Below, piece by piece: positions 1 to 10,134 of a stretch of 64,000 nt of DNA. The stretch's first letter is position 1. Each line of letters opens with the position of its first letter. The DNA is from Lactarius indigo. Its lineage: Eukaryota; Basidiomycota; Agaricomycetes; Russulales; Russulaceae. The stretch lies in assembly GCA_025766275.1 (NCBI GenBank), contig JAFKAC010000014.1, positions 1,302,001 through 1,366,000 of the forward strand, given 5' to 3'. The notes under the pieces were generated by a model. It searched no databases. It was not told the DNA's origin and saw only the letters and a program-made list of their open reading frames with translations. Position numbers and translations under genes: made by a program.

Positions 1-1364
1 TCAGATAACTGGACACTCATATTCACTCGCGGCGGTGTGCAAACCCTGACAGGCTAGAGGGACCATTCGTCTTGTAGCGCGGCTCGGAGGCCTGATGCTA
101 CAGGGCCACGGTCACCACTGGTGCCAATCACGGTCCCAATGGTGTTGAGTTTGGTGACTCAGGCTGCAACTCGCGCAAGCAGTCCGACTCAGACTCGGAC
201 CTGTTATGGAGAATTCCCCTGACCTAAAACTCGACCACGTTCGATAGTCCGGAGTTGGTAGATCAAGTCATCGCACTGGCTCAACCAACGGCGGTTCAAA
301 CACTGCAGAGCCCCTTGACGGTATCTCCTTTGTTGTGGTTTACCTAGGTGACAAGAGTTGTCTTCCGCTGCACCAGTGCATCAACAACGAGGACCACCGT
401 CCACCCCTGTGACTGCCAGCCAGTCATGAAGGCCAGAGAGAGCTGCTGGTCAAGGTTTACTCGTCCAGCAACCTCGACGTCAATTTATCATCGGATGGAA
501 TCAGGGATCGTGCGAATGACATGGACCCCGACGCCGAGCTCTTCATGAAGGCGGACCCGCAACAACTTGAAGTCAGCCTGCAGTTTCCCATTTCATTCAG
601 ATCGTGTTTAAGCCCAGAGAAAAGAAGTCATCTGTCGAGCAGCAGATATCAACTAGCGTAGAGATCGAGACCCTCGAATAACCTGCATTTGGCGACATCG
701 TACGATTCCTGGAGTGCTTGACACCAACGAACTCTCGCGTCCGGTGCACGCCGGTGACTGCCATTCCCTCTACTTTCCAAGTTAGTCCACCCCGCCGCAC
801 GCCTCCGTACATCTCCCTGTCCGCTGCGAGCGGCGGCATGCGTGCCAAGAGCATCTGCCGCTCGCGCAAGGAGGCCGAAACGCCAGCGCGGGCCTGGAGG
901 AGCAGTGAGTACGTGAAAGCAGGTCTCCCACGCGAGCGGTGCCGTGGCCCCTTTCATAATAAAAACTGTGAAAAGAAGGACTCAAATTACACTCAGTTTG
1001 GTCTTTCATTTGTCACTTTTGTCTCTTATCCATAGTCTCAACACGCTACGCTTCCGTTTTTCGCTTGCGTTCCGGATACACGCCTTGTCTTTACACCCCC
1101 ATTTCTTCCATATCCATCGCGGCAATTGCGAGGACCGCGTATCAGCTTTTTTGCTTGTCATAGATACGAAACAGATTGGAAACAGATATGTAATGGTTTG
1201 CTTCTGCCTCGCCGCCGCCGCAGACTCGATAGGATCCTATAAATCCCACATGGTGAGTGTACGCACCAGGGTTGCCTACTCAGACTGATCCGCACCTTGG
1301 TCTGGAGGGCGACGTCCAAGTCGCCTGATGCTCAAGTGCATCTTCGGTCCTATTATACCCAGTA
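1..1364. other. Non-coding or unrecognised sequence
   Basis: Only short open frames overlapping in several registers are present, and none resembles a protein family I recognise. A T/C-rich stretch at roughly 960-1110 could be promoter or untranslated sequence, but no partner gene was found. I see no repeat or RNA gene here. Confidence 0.4.
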
Positions 1365-1412
1365 TCAATCAGCCGCAGTCGTTCGGAGGGGTGGTGCTAC
1401 GTAAATGCACGA

Positions 1413-1730
1413 ATGGTCGAGCGCGTGGGAGATAAAGCGCTTGACACCCACGGTGGCAACGGGGCTCTTGCGCGCGATCTCGCGGGCCAGTTCGAGGGCG
1501 GCGCGCACGACCTCATCACGGGAACCAGGGACGACGCGCGAGACGAGCCCGAGGCCCAGCACGTCCTGCGCACCGAACACGCGGCCCGTGAGGGCGAGCT
1601 CGTGGAACAGCGACAGGTTCCCAACGAGGCGTGGCAGCCGTGCGAGGGTGCCGATGTCCGGGGCGAGCCCGACGTCCACCTCCTTGATGCTGAACGCCGC
1701 GTCTGCCGCCGTGAGCCGCACGTCGACCGC
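1413..1730 (-). pseudogene. Fragment of a delta(3,5)-delta(2,4)-dienoyl-CoA isomerase (crotonase fold)
   Basis: The minus-strand frame reads DAAFSIKEVDVGLAPDIGTL followed by a LPRLVGN block and an LVSRVVPGS block. These are hallmarks of the C-terminal half of ECH1/Dci1-type dienoyl-CoA isomerases, which act in peroxisomal and mitochondrial beta-oxidation of unsaturated fatty acids; the aspartate/glutamate-bearing KEVDVGL segment belongs to the active site. Similarity starts abruptly near 1730 (AVDVRL) and ends near 1413 (ALDHS), after which the frame runs into unrelated residues. The N-terminal half, with the oxyanion-hole helix, is missing, so this is a truncated genomic fragment and not a working enzyme. 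It abuts an F-box/LRR fragment of opposite orientation with no spacer. Confidence 0.75.
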
Positions 1731-2586
1731 TTTGCCAACGCTTCTTTCGTCGACCAGTGACCTGGTCGTTCTCCGGCTTTTCGACATATCTTACAATGGT
1801 GGCATTGCGCCGGAGAAACTCGTCGCGTGTCTGGCCACACTGACCAAGCTTGAAACCCTTTTCATGGAATTCCGCAGTTGGCACCTCCGCATTCAAAGTT
1901 CGCCGGTCCCCCCGACGCGGTCAGTCTTTCCCGCTCTTACGACATTCGGGTTCCGGGGTGCTAGCGAGTACCTGGACGATTTCGTGGACCAGATCGACGC
2001 ACCTCGGCTTGACGACCTCCAAATATTCTACATCGGGCCCTTGAACGCTCAAGTCACCCAATTCGCCCAGCTCGCGCAGTTCATCATCCGCACGGCAGAT
2101 CTCAAGCCAGCCCGCTTTAACGAGGCGCGTGTAGAGTTTCGTGGTAACATCGTCCACATCGTCCTTGACGGCGACGGACACGGTGGACGCAGCATTAGTC
2201 ACCTGACCGTTCAAATGTCATGCATAGGCTTAGATCGGCAAGTCTCGCAGGCGGCGCGCGTGCTCAGCCGATCCTCCGTCGCGCTCGTCAACGTCGGCCG
2301 TCTCTCCATCTGCGAGTGCGTTCGCCTCCCGCTCTGGAGAGACGGCATGGTCGTCGAGTGGCTCGAACTCCTCCGCCCGTTTGCGGCTGTGGAAACGCTG
2401 CGGGTCACTTGGTGGTCCGGCTGGCTCGTGGCCGGTGCCCTCGAGCGCGCCACGGGGGACATGGTCGCTGGGGTTTTGCCCGCCCTGCACTCGCTTTACT
2501 TGGAGGGTCTCTCTGCGAAATCGTTTGAGCGGTTCATCGCTATGCGCCAGCGCTCCGGTCACACTATCGCCGTATTTGGGTCGTAG
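1729..2586 (+). pseudogene. C-terminal fragment of a basidiomycete F-box/leucine-rich protein
   Basis: From about 1729 the plus frame becomes LPTLLSSTSDLVVLRLFDI, continuing through segments such as LTTFGFRGASEYLDDFV and APRLDDLQIFY. This is the leucine-rich C-terminal part of a large agaricomycete family of F-box-like proteins, generally predicted SCF ubiquitin-ligase adaptors. The F-box and first repeats are absent. The frame is open upstream to 1405, but that part is only the antisense of the dienoyl-CoA isomerase fragment. The stop is at 2584-2586. It is either a 5'-truncated pseudogene or one exon whose upstream part was displaced by rearrangement. Family assignment is from recognition of the pattern; function is not shown. 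Confidence 0.7.
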
Positions 2587-2958
2587 GATGCTCAAACACT
2601 TTTGAAGATGGGAGGAGATCACTTACTTATTCCCCTGAATTGTTCGATTGAAAGGTCCCGCCGCGCCTGGGTGTTACAGATGCTCACAGTTGGTGGGCTA
2701 ATGCTATTTATGCTTAGCACGAGGGGCCGGTGACGATTGACGCCCAGTGGGAAGTCCGTCGATTACGTCGATAAACTCGGATTATGGTAGATTAAATATG
2801 TTTAGTATTGATTACCTGCTAATTACGTCAGTTGTAATATATGCTAATCGACACTTACTCGACACAATCGACGTACGAGTGGTGGTACATCTGCACCAAA
2901 TGTATGTGGTTTCAAATCCACTCCGAGGCTTGGGTGCCGTGTATACCGTTCGATTCCC
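2587..2958. other. AT-rich spacer before the Plavaka gene
   Basis: No gene is seen. The part from about 2755 to 2860 is AT-rich. The sequence just before 2959 may hold the 5' end of the Plavaka transposon, but no terminal repeat could be paired. Confidence 0.35.
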
Positions 2959-3681
2959 ATGCCGCCTAAGACAAAGCCTAAGACCAGTCGCAGGTCCATC
3001 GTTCGTTGTAAGCTGTATGCAAAACTAGAGGCACACCTGCGCATCAACGGTATTGGGGTGAGTAACACACCTTCCACATCCTCAGCGCCTCTGCCAAATG
3101 TGCCTGTGGCTCCATGCATTCAGGTGGACTCAACGACCGCAACGTCTTCCGTGTCTTCTAGTGCATTGGAGCACAGTCCCTCTGTCGACAATTGTGTCCA
3201 GCTGGATTCAACTCCTCCGTCCCCTGAGCCTTACCAACACGAGGAACTGGATACTGGTCACCCTAGTACGCATGACCATGCGATATCTCAGGCTTCTCTG
3301 GGTTCTCCTGAGGACACTGCGCCCCGGGAATGGATACAACCTGATCCTTTGGATCGCTTGGATGATGGCCATGACGCTCCTATACATCTTCCCGATCTGC
3401 AGACGACGGAGCAGTTTATTGAAATGCTGCATGTAGTGGTTCTCAAGGACAGTGGGATGTGCCCTGAAGACATCGGAAGTCTACGCAACCCTGCACAAGA
3501 GCCAGAACTGGCTAACCCTTCACTGCTATTGCGTTCTATCCGACACTTTGTTAATAATGCCAGTGCGTCGCGCGACCATTATGACACCACCCGGGAGATT
3601 GAGCTCCTCAACAACCCTGAAAGCAAATTCTTGAGCTTCGATCAAGTGAAGCGACGCATTTGGTGGCTCTCAGGCGTTATA

Positions 3682-4457
3682 TGTCACGGACGCTCTATTT
3701 TCACCTTATTTTTCCATATTTTTACGGATTTATTTGGTAGAGATACGAGTCTCCAACGTTGCGTCAAAGCATCCAAGTCCTTATCATGAGATATGATAAG
3801 ATGGTTAGTCACGTGATGCCAACATGTGCACCCACAAGCACGTGACCCTGGGAGAGTAACTTCCTTAACGGATGTTACCTCTTTAGGGCACCTTCCACAT
3901 TAGTACAGTAGTTTCTCATTGGACGATAAGCAGGGAACATTCTAGATAGTTCTAGACTACGTTGTCATAGGGTTGTGACTCATAGATAAGGACACGTCAT
4001 TGTTCTGTCAGCGTTAATGACTGTGCATCAGTCAGCACAATAGATAACGCTATTATTAGACACGACGCGTCAGCGTCTGACTCATTACTATTACACGTAC
4101 CTTTAGTAATAAGGTTCTATAGTAATTCGAACTCAGCCGCAGCATAGTATATAAACCCTCATGTAACGTCCTGAGTGGAACCAACTTGTCCTCTTGGTTC
4201 TCCACTCAGGTGCGTATTCCCTTTTGTACTTCCCTTACCTCTCCAATGTTAACTTGTCCTCTTGGTTCTCCACTCAGCGTGCCACAGCGTGATCACCTTG
4301 CCTTTGGACTTGTATAAAGTCCTCACGTGTGTCCACTCTCCGTTGTGACTGTACGTTCAGCGCGTGACTTGTCTCCGCGCTAGGCTTGGGTGTGCTACCT
4401 GTTCAGTTCGCTTACCTCACCTTGGTCTAGTTGTACGCGATAAGTCATACCGCTACA
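3682..4457 (+). mobile_element. Solo LTR of the element A family
   Basis: 776 bp starting TGTCACGG and ending CGCTACA, flanked by the 5-bp target duplication TTATA (3677-3681 and 4458-4462). It is the reverse complement of the two LTRs of element A (9346-10122, 31526-32302). No internal region follows, so the full element was removed by LTR-LTR recombination. It has a TATA box (TATATAAAC, about 4149) about 35 bp before AACTTGTCCT (4183), the predicted RNA start. Confidence 0.95.
4183..4277 (+). repeat. 27-bp direct repeat bracketing a putative leader intron in the LTR
   Basis: The 27 bp beginning AACTTGTCCTCTTGG and ending CCACTCAG occurs at 4183-4209 and again at 4251-4277. Copy 1 is followed directly by GTGCGT (4210), a splice-donor-like sequence, and copy 2 ends in CAG. 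The 68 bp 4210-4277 therefore look like an intron, and it contains the only ATG (near 4247) of the predicted transcribed LTR part. Confidence 0.55.
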
Positions 4458-5636
4458 TTATACCTATAGAGCACGACATGTGCATGCGGTCCTGTGTAGC
4501 ATACACTGGCCCCTACGGCGAACTGGAGTCCTGCCCACGTTGCAGCAGTCCTCGCTACATCTCTGGGACTACTAAGGCCCAGAAACAGTTCTCGACTATT
4601 CCTATTGGCCCTGTCATACAGGCACTCTATGGTTCTCGTGAGATGGCTGAGCAGATGCACTATCTTGAGACAAAGCTGGCTGAGAACCTCCAGACGGCGA
4701 GGGCACGCGGTGGAAAACTCACTGTGTATGATGACACACCTTGTGGCCGGGATCTCCTCGACGCCTGGAATGAAGGGCGTTTCAAGGCATTGGACATCGC
4801 TCTGCAACTTTCTATCGACGGTGCCCAGCTATGCCCCGACCAGCCATCCGAAGCCTGGGTCTTCATTTGGGTCTTTCACAATCTTCCTCCGGACATGCGC
4901 TACAAGAAAGCCTTTGTCATCCCCGGTGCCATTGTCCCAGGTCCTTATAAACCTGCAGACATGGATTCTTTCTTATTCCCCTCACTCTACCATGTAGCTG
5001 CATTGCAGCACGAGGGTCTCAGGATATATGATGCGTTCTTGAACAGGCTGACTACTTGCTCATGTCCTCTGGTCTTATTTGGGACTGCAGATAGCCCTGG
5101 TAGCGCTTTGATGTCAGGTATGGTCGGGCACAGTGGCCGATTTGGCTGTCGCTTGTACTGCGACATGCCAGGGCGTTGCCGTATTGGTGATTCGCATTAT
5201 TACCCTGCAATGAAAGTGCCTTCGGCCCAGGATTACGATGTTCCTGGCTGCTGTCATCCCGATGTAACTGAAGCCGACCTTGATGTTTATCGGAGCAATC
5301 TTCCATATAAGTATTCGAGAAACTTAGGGTATCTACTCAGGGCAAACACTCTGGCAGACTATAGGACTCGCCGCCTTGAGGTTGGGCTCTGCAAGCAGAT
5401 GTTATTCAGTGGTCTCCCTTGTCAAGCTATCTCAGTGCCCAGCGTTTTTACTATGGATATAATGCATCTCACAGTACTCAATGAACCAGACTTATTCCTG
5501 AAACTCTTCACCGGCAAACTGGATGTGGGCGACGACGACGACAGGGAGACTTGGGACTGGGCGGTGTTCTACAAGAACAGCCAATGGATAGCGATGGCTT
5601 ATGTAATTGATACCCCCAACCGACGGTGAGATTCTT

Positions 5637-5982
5637 TAATAGTTCATACTCAGCCGGTGCCGGCCGATGGCGGAGATTCCGCCATAATTGATAGTCCAGC
5701 CAACGCCGGCTGGGTTGGAGATAATCGGAAATCCATGCGGATAGTTCCATGATAATGTAGGGTATCCAGAGATGCTCTTGAACTCAAATATTTGACTGGG
5801 TGAGCACTGTTTAGGTGTGTGGGATCATTGATCACCTGTTGAGATATGTACAGCAAATTGCATACATATCAGACAACTACAATTATATTGGACAAGTAAT
5901 GAACATCTGATCGCAAGTCAATATATAATGATAGATGATCAGTGTTGGGGGAAATAGCTAATAACTAATAGTTCATACTCAG
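5637..5982. repeat. 17-bp direct repeat with flanking short similarities
   Basis: TAATAGTTCATACTCAG occurs at 5637-5653 and 5966-5982, and both copies are followed 35-40 bp later by TGATAGTCCA. The meaning is unknown. The segment lies between the end of the Plavaka frame and the 3' end of the KDZ gene, so it may mark an element end. Confidence 0.45.
5667..5685. other. Perfect hairpin, 8-bp stem
   Basis: ATGGCGGA-GAT-TCCGCCAT is a perfect inverted repeat with a 3-base loop, downstream of the KDZ gene on its strand. Confidence 0.4.
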
Positions 5983-6034
5983 AATATACATGTCAGGAAA
6001 TCCACTGTAATGATAGTCCAACAGCATTGCCCAA

Positions 6035-6050
6035 AAGCGGACCTCCGCTT
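6035..6050. other. Perfect hairpin, 7-bp stem
   Basis: AAGCGGA-CC-TCCGCTT is a perfect inverted repeat about 140 bp beyond the last KDZ codon. It could be a 3'-end or element-end structure. Confidence 0.35.
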
Positions 6051-6192
6051 AATTCCTGTCACAGGCAAATGGATATATATGAGAGGGGATCGGGGGGTTC
6101 GAGAAAAGCCATTCATTTCATTTGCAAGAACCAAACACTTATGTCAATTGATATGTACTATAGGAGGAATACATGAATCAGGACAAGCAATC

Positions 6193-9100
6193 TCATTTCA
6201 TCTTACAGTGCTTCAATGGAGCATCAGTAATCAGAGTAAGAGCCTTCACAGAGCTTCTGGAAAGTCCCTCCCATGCATGCATCTGGTATGATGCATATGC
6301 TTGATGCCCCTTTAATGAACCTTGTGCAGCAATGATCATGAGTTTCTTCCATGTCTCTGCTTTGGAATGGAAGTATGCTGGGATCCATTTAGCTTCATTA
6401 TGGATGCTGTCTTGTTCCTCTGACCACCGCTCAAACTGTGCCCTTGCACGGAGCCAGTGAACCCTTTCAACTGTATGAATATATGAGCACATGAATATAG
6501 AATTCAATGGAGCACATACAATCATCCATCCATGTTCCATCATCTTCAGTGGTATTGCCAAAGCCCCAGATCCAGGATTGTTGTGTATTCCGCTGTCCTA
6601 CTTGTTGTGATCCAAGGACCAATGTTGCTACACGGAGATCCTTTGAATGGAGCTTCGGGAGGTCCTGTGGAATGGGTGCAGCTTTGCGGAGCTTCCTATA
6701 GGCATCCCGTGCCATGCTATATATGCGCGCATGCTCACGGACATTAGTGTCAACACTGTGTATGGCATTCCAGGTGCGGGTCTTTGTCTGTTGTGTGTGA
6801 GCAGGTCATACCTGAGTGCGGAACAGAGCGGATTTAAATCCAAGAGCGAGGCGGATTCCATGAATGGATTCACTAGCTTGAGCATGGCGTAGCTGTACCT
6901 CCTTTCCAGCAAGGGATTGGAAACCATGCCTAACACACCATTCCCATCCAAGGGAAGATGGGAGGAGGACCGGAAAGTCCTCAGGATTAGTTGCATCCAT
7001 CCCAGATCCATCCAGTGCTTGCGGAGTAGGACGGATGGAGGCATGGGCTGAATGATCATCATCTGTATCTTCAGGATCTCCAAGATCATCCACATGGTCA
7101 TATTCCTCATAGTCACCCAAAGGCACTATTGAGGAATCATCTGCAAGCGGCTGGTGGAGTAGGAAGGAATCTCCCTGGTGCTCAAATATGTCAATGAGCT
7201 TCTGAAGGTGACTCCGCTTGTTTTCAATGACTTGAGCCTCCTCAGTGTTGATCTTCAGACCATGTGCTCGGAGTTGATATCTGATAGCAAGCCTTTACAG
7301 AGTGGATGTTAACCAACAGTCAAATGGGTCATTGGATGGACTCACTGCAACTCCTGGATCTTTATCCCACATGCAATCCAAGATGTTTGACCATGAGCGG
7401 TAATATCTCCGCTCTCCTCCGAAATCAGCTGCTGCTGAATCTCTGCACGAGAGGGAGCTAATGATAGACATTAGTATAGAATACATAGGATTTGTCAGGT
7501 CACAATACCTTTGGATGTCACTGTATCATATATGTCCATTAAAGTGGGGTCTTCATGCCTGTTTGATTGAGCATGACTTTCTGCCTTAAGCCATCGTTTA
7601 GTCTTCTTCTTGAACCTTGCATTGAGAGTGTCTAATATCTCAGCACTGAGATCTATACCATTATCCATCTGTTTCCACCGTTTCAGAAGTGATGGAACTG
7701 GAACATTATTATATTAGAATCAAATGGATTATAGATACGGATTAAATGGACCAATGCGGACCATCTTCTTCCAATTGGAATGGTTCATATGTGCATCCAA
7801 TACCTCCTGGCGATGGGCAAGGGACATCCCATGGATGCTCCGTGAGATGTTATTGAGTGGTGCCCACAATGTCTCAATGATCTCTCCATCTACCTGCTTC
7901 GCTCCAGGGATATAGCTTGGGGAAAAGTGGGGTAAGCATGAATCTTGATGGCCATGGATATGAAAGAGGCCAATCCCAGTCCGAAGTTGCAATGAGCTAG
8001 ACAGAGATAACTCCGGGCTCTTCTCCACCCTTTCCTTGAAGTGAACACCATATTGGCACATGATATCATACATGACCAAGGCCACAGGGATGTCCCCCAT
8101 ATTGTAGGAAAGGGCCTTGCAAAGGCTATAGTCCATATTGATTTGCCTGACATCAAACATACATCAATTATCAATTCCATACTTAGGGTGCTTAATGTGT
8201 CGGACATACCTCTCTCCCTTCTGGAAGTCAACTACAGATGTAGGGACAAAGAATCCATGACAGCATGCGGTTGCTCCGATGCCTGTAACATCAAGGTGTG
8301 GACGACTTGAATTGGCCTGTTCAATGGCCCTGTATGTGTTACATGTGCTGGGCTATGAGACTATAAGACAACAGTCACTGTCAATAGTATCTGACATACC
8401 TGGGAAATCTCTTGCCCACTATGCAGATGAGCCTTATATGAATTGGGATTTGCCATGAAGGCCATCCCCGCTGATAGCGGAACGTCCGTATCTCCTGTCC
8501 TACACCTCATGTGCTCTGCTGAGAAGTTGCCATCCATTATGAAGGTTCGGATGAGTTGATTCCTTCGAGCAAGTCAATACTGAGATATTTGACATGTTCT
8601 CAATGAATACATACGGCTTATCATTATATCTGGTCCTCCAATCATCTGGTAGATTGATGCCTGGCTGTGGACAGGCTGGACAGAATATGGCCATGGACCC
8701 TTCATTAGCAGATGTCCCTGTGTGCTGATGTCCCAAACCGCTTTCAATCCTATTCTTCAAGTCCCTCCATTGTCGGGATGCCCTCAAGAGCTGTTTGTAG
8801 AGGTTCTATATGTCTCCATCAATAAGATGTTATGCAGTATCAGGATAGCATTGATACTCACCGGGACATGGTCAGGGAACATCCGATTGGTGATGCTCTG
8901 AAGCTTAGAATAGTACTGTTGTGCAGTTGTCTTGCACTCCAGGTTGTCAGCCAAGAAGTCATCCAGAACTGAGAAGGTGAATGCAGTCTCAATCTGCTTG
9001 AAGGTTGAAGGAAATATTCCAGCTTGGAGTAGTTGCTCATCATTGGCACCAGCGTTGGGGCATATGCAGAAGAGTACATCCATATCAAAGACACCTGTTT

Positions 9101-9340
9101 GATTGACAACGGTGATCAGCGGGTTTCCCGACATTGTGGTCCGAGTGCGTCGTGTGTTTCCCTCAGGGGGATCCAACACATCCCCAGCAAAGTCAAACAA
9201 TGTATCTGAAATCCCAGGCATATCTTCAAGAGTTTGTGATGAAGGCTGCGGACCTCCCGATGAATGAGCCTGCTCTTCCTCAACAGATACAAGTGATGCA
9301 GAACGAGTCTGACGGGACGTCTGCTTTCTGCGCTGTGTCC
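6193..9340 (-). pseudogene. KDZ transposase with CxC2 cluster, central and C-terminal part (split by element A)
   Basis: Read on the minus strand through several short introns. Near 9.05 kb: ADNLECKTTAQQYYSKL, the CxC2-side landmark of Kyakuja-Dileera-Zisupton transposases. Near 8.7 kb: MAIFCPACPQPGINLPDDW. Near 8.5 kb: TFIMDGNFSAEHMR, with the first catalytic-type Asp. Near 8.3 kb: VTGIGATACCHGFFVP. Near 8.1-7.8 kb: RQINMDYSLCKAL, GIGLFHIHGHQDSC and VDGEIIETLWAPLN, with the likely catalytic Glu. The end has ERVHWLRARAQFERW. Order and spacing fit a full-length KDZ transposase, a cut-and-paste DNA transposase. The N-terminal part lies at 32308-33028, on the other side of element A. I see no frame-breaking mutation beyond that insertion, but exon joints were not all resolved. 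Confidence 0.85.
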
Positions 9341-9345
9341 CATCT

Positions 9346-10122
9346 TGTAGCAGTATGACTTATCGTGTACAACTAGACCAAGGGTGAGGTAAGTGAACTG
9401 AACAGGTAACACACCCAAGCCTAGCGCGGAGACAAGTCACGCGCCGAATGTACAGTCACAACGGAGAGTATGCACACGTGAGGACTTTATACAAGTCCAA
9501 AGGCAAGGTGATCACGCTGTGGCACGCTGAGTGGAGAACCAAGAGGACAAGTTAACATTGGAGAAGAGTAAGGGAAATACAGTGGAATACGCACCTGAGT
9601 GGAGAACCAAGAGGACAAGTTGGTTCCACTCAGGACGCTACATGAGGGTTTATATACGGTGCTGCGGCTGAGTTCGAATTACTACGGAACCTTATTACTA
9701 AAGGTATGTGTAATAGTAATGAGTCAGGCGCTGATGCGTCGTGTCTAATAATAGCATTATCTATTGTGCTGACTGATGCACAGTCATTAATGCTGACAGA
9801 ACAATGACATGTCCTTATCTATGAGTCACAACCCTATGACAACGTAGTCTAGAACTATCTAGAATGTTCCCTGCTTATCGTCCAATGAGAAACTACTGTA
9901 CTAATGTGGAAGGTGCCCTAAAGAGGTAACATCCGTTAAGGAAGTTACTCTCCCAGGGTCACATGCTTGTGGGTGCACATGTTGGCATCACGTGACTAAC
10001 CATCTTATCATATCTCATGATAAGGACTTGGATGCTTTGACGCAACGTTGGAGACTCATATCTCTACCAAATAAATCCGTAAAAATACGGAAAAATAAGG
10101 TGAAAATAGAGCGTCCGTGACA
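9346..10122 (-). repeat. 3' LTR of element A
   Basis: 777 bp, TG...CA ends on the plus reading (TGTAGCAG to CCGTGACA). On the minus strand it is preceded by the purine-rich tract at 10123-10136 (AGGAGGGGGGTGA), the usual plus-strand primer site. Confidence 0.95.
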
Positions 10123-10134
10123 TCACCCCCCTCC

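Larger units (their letters stand above)
2959..5629 (+). pseudogene. Plavaka-type transposase gene, split by a solo LTR and truncated
   Basis: Starts with ATG at 2959 (MPPKTKPKTSRRS). The first part (2959-3681) carries the ELANPSLLLRSIRHFVNNAS and DTTREIELLNN segments typical of Plavaka N-termini. After the solo LTR the frame resumes at 4463 with DMCMRSCVAYTGPYG, a CPRC pair, LSIDGAQL, LPPDMRYKKAFVIPG and MVGHSGRFGCRLYC, all landmarks of Plavaka (CACTA superfamily) transposases of agaricomycetes. With one copy of the duplicated TTATA removed, the frame is continuous, so the gene was open before the LTR arrived. The protein decays after WDWAVF (about 5560) and stops at 5627-5629, where family members would continue for several hundred residues. 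The C-terminal part is not found elsewhere in the window. Confidence 0.8.

Noticed and set aside
1405..1728. N-terminal 108 codons of the plus frame joined to the F-box/LRR fragment
   Set aside because: This part is the antisense of the dienoyl-CoA isomerase fragment and has no protein similarity of its own.
2880..2940. A possible tRNA T-arm (GTGG-TTTCAAATC-CAC)
   Set aside because: No matching acceptor, D or anticodon arms could be drawn, and the internal promoter A box is absent.
3677..10122. Solo LTR at 3682 and LTR at 9346 as the two ends of one composite or inverted element
   Set aside because: Each has its own different target duplication (TTATA and CATCT), so they are separate insertions.
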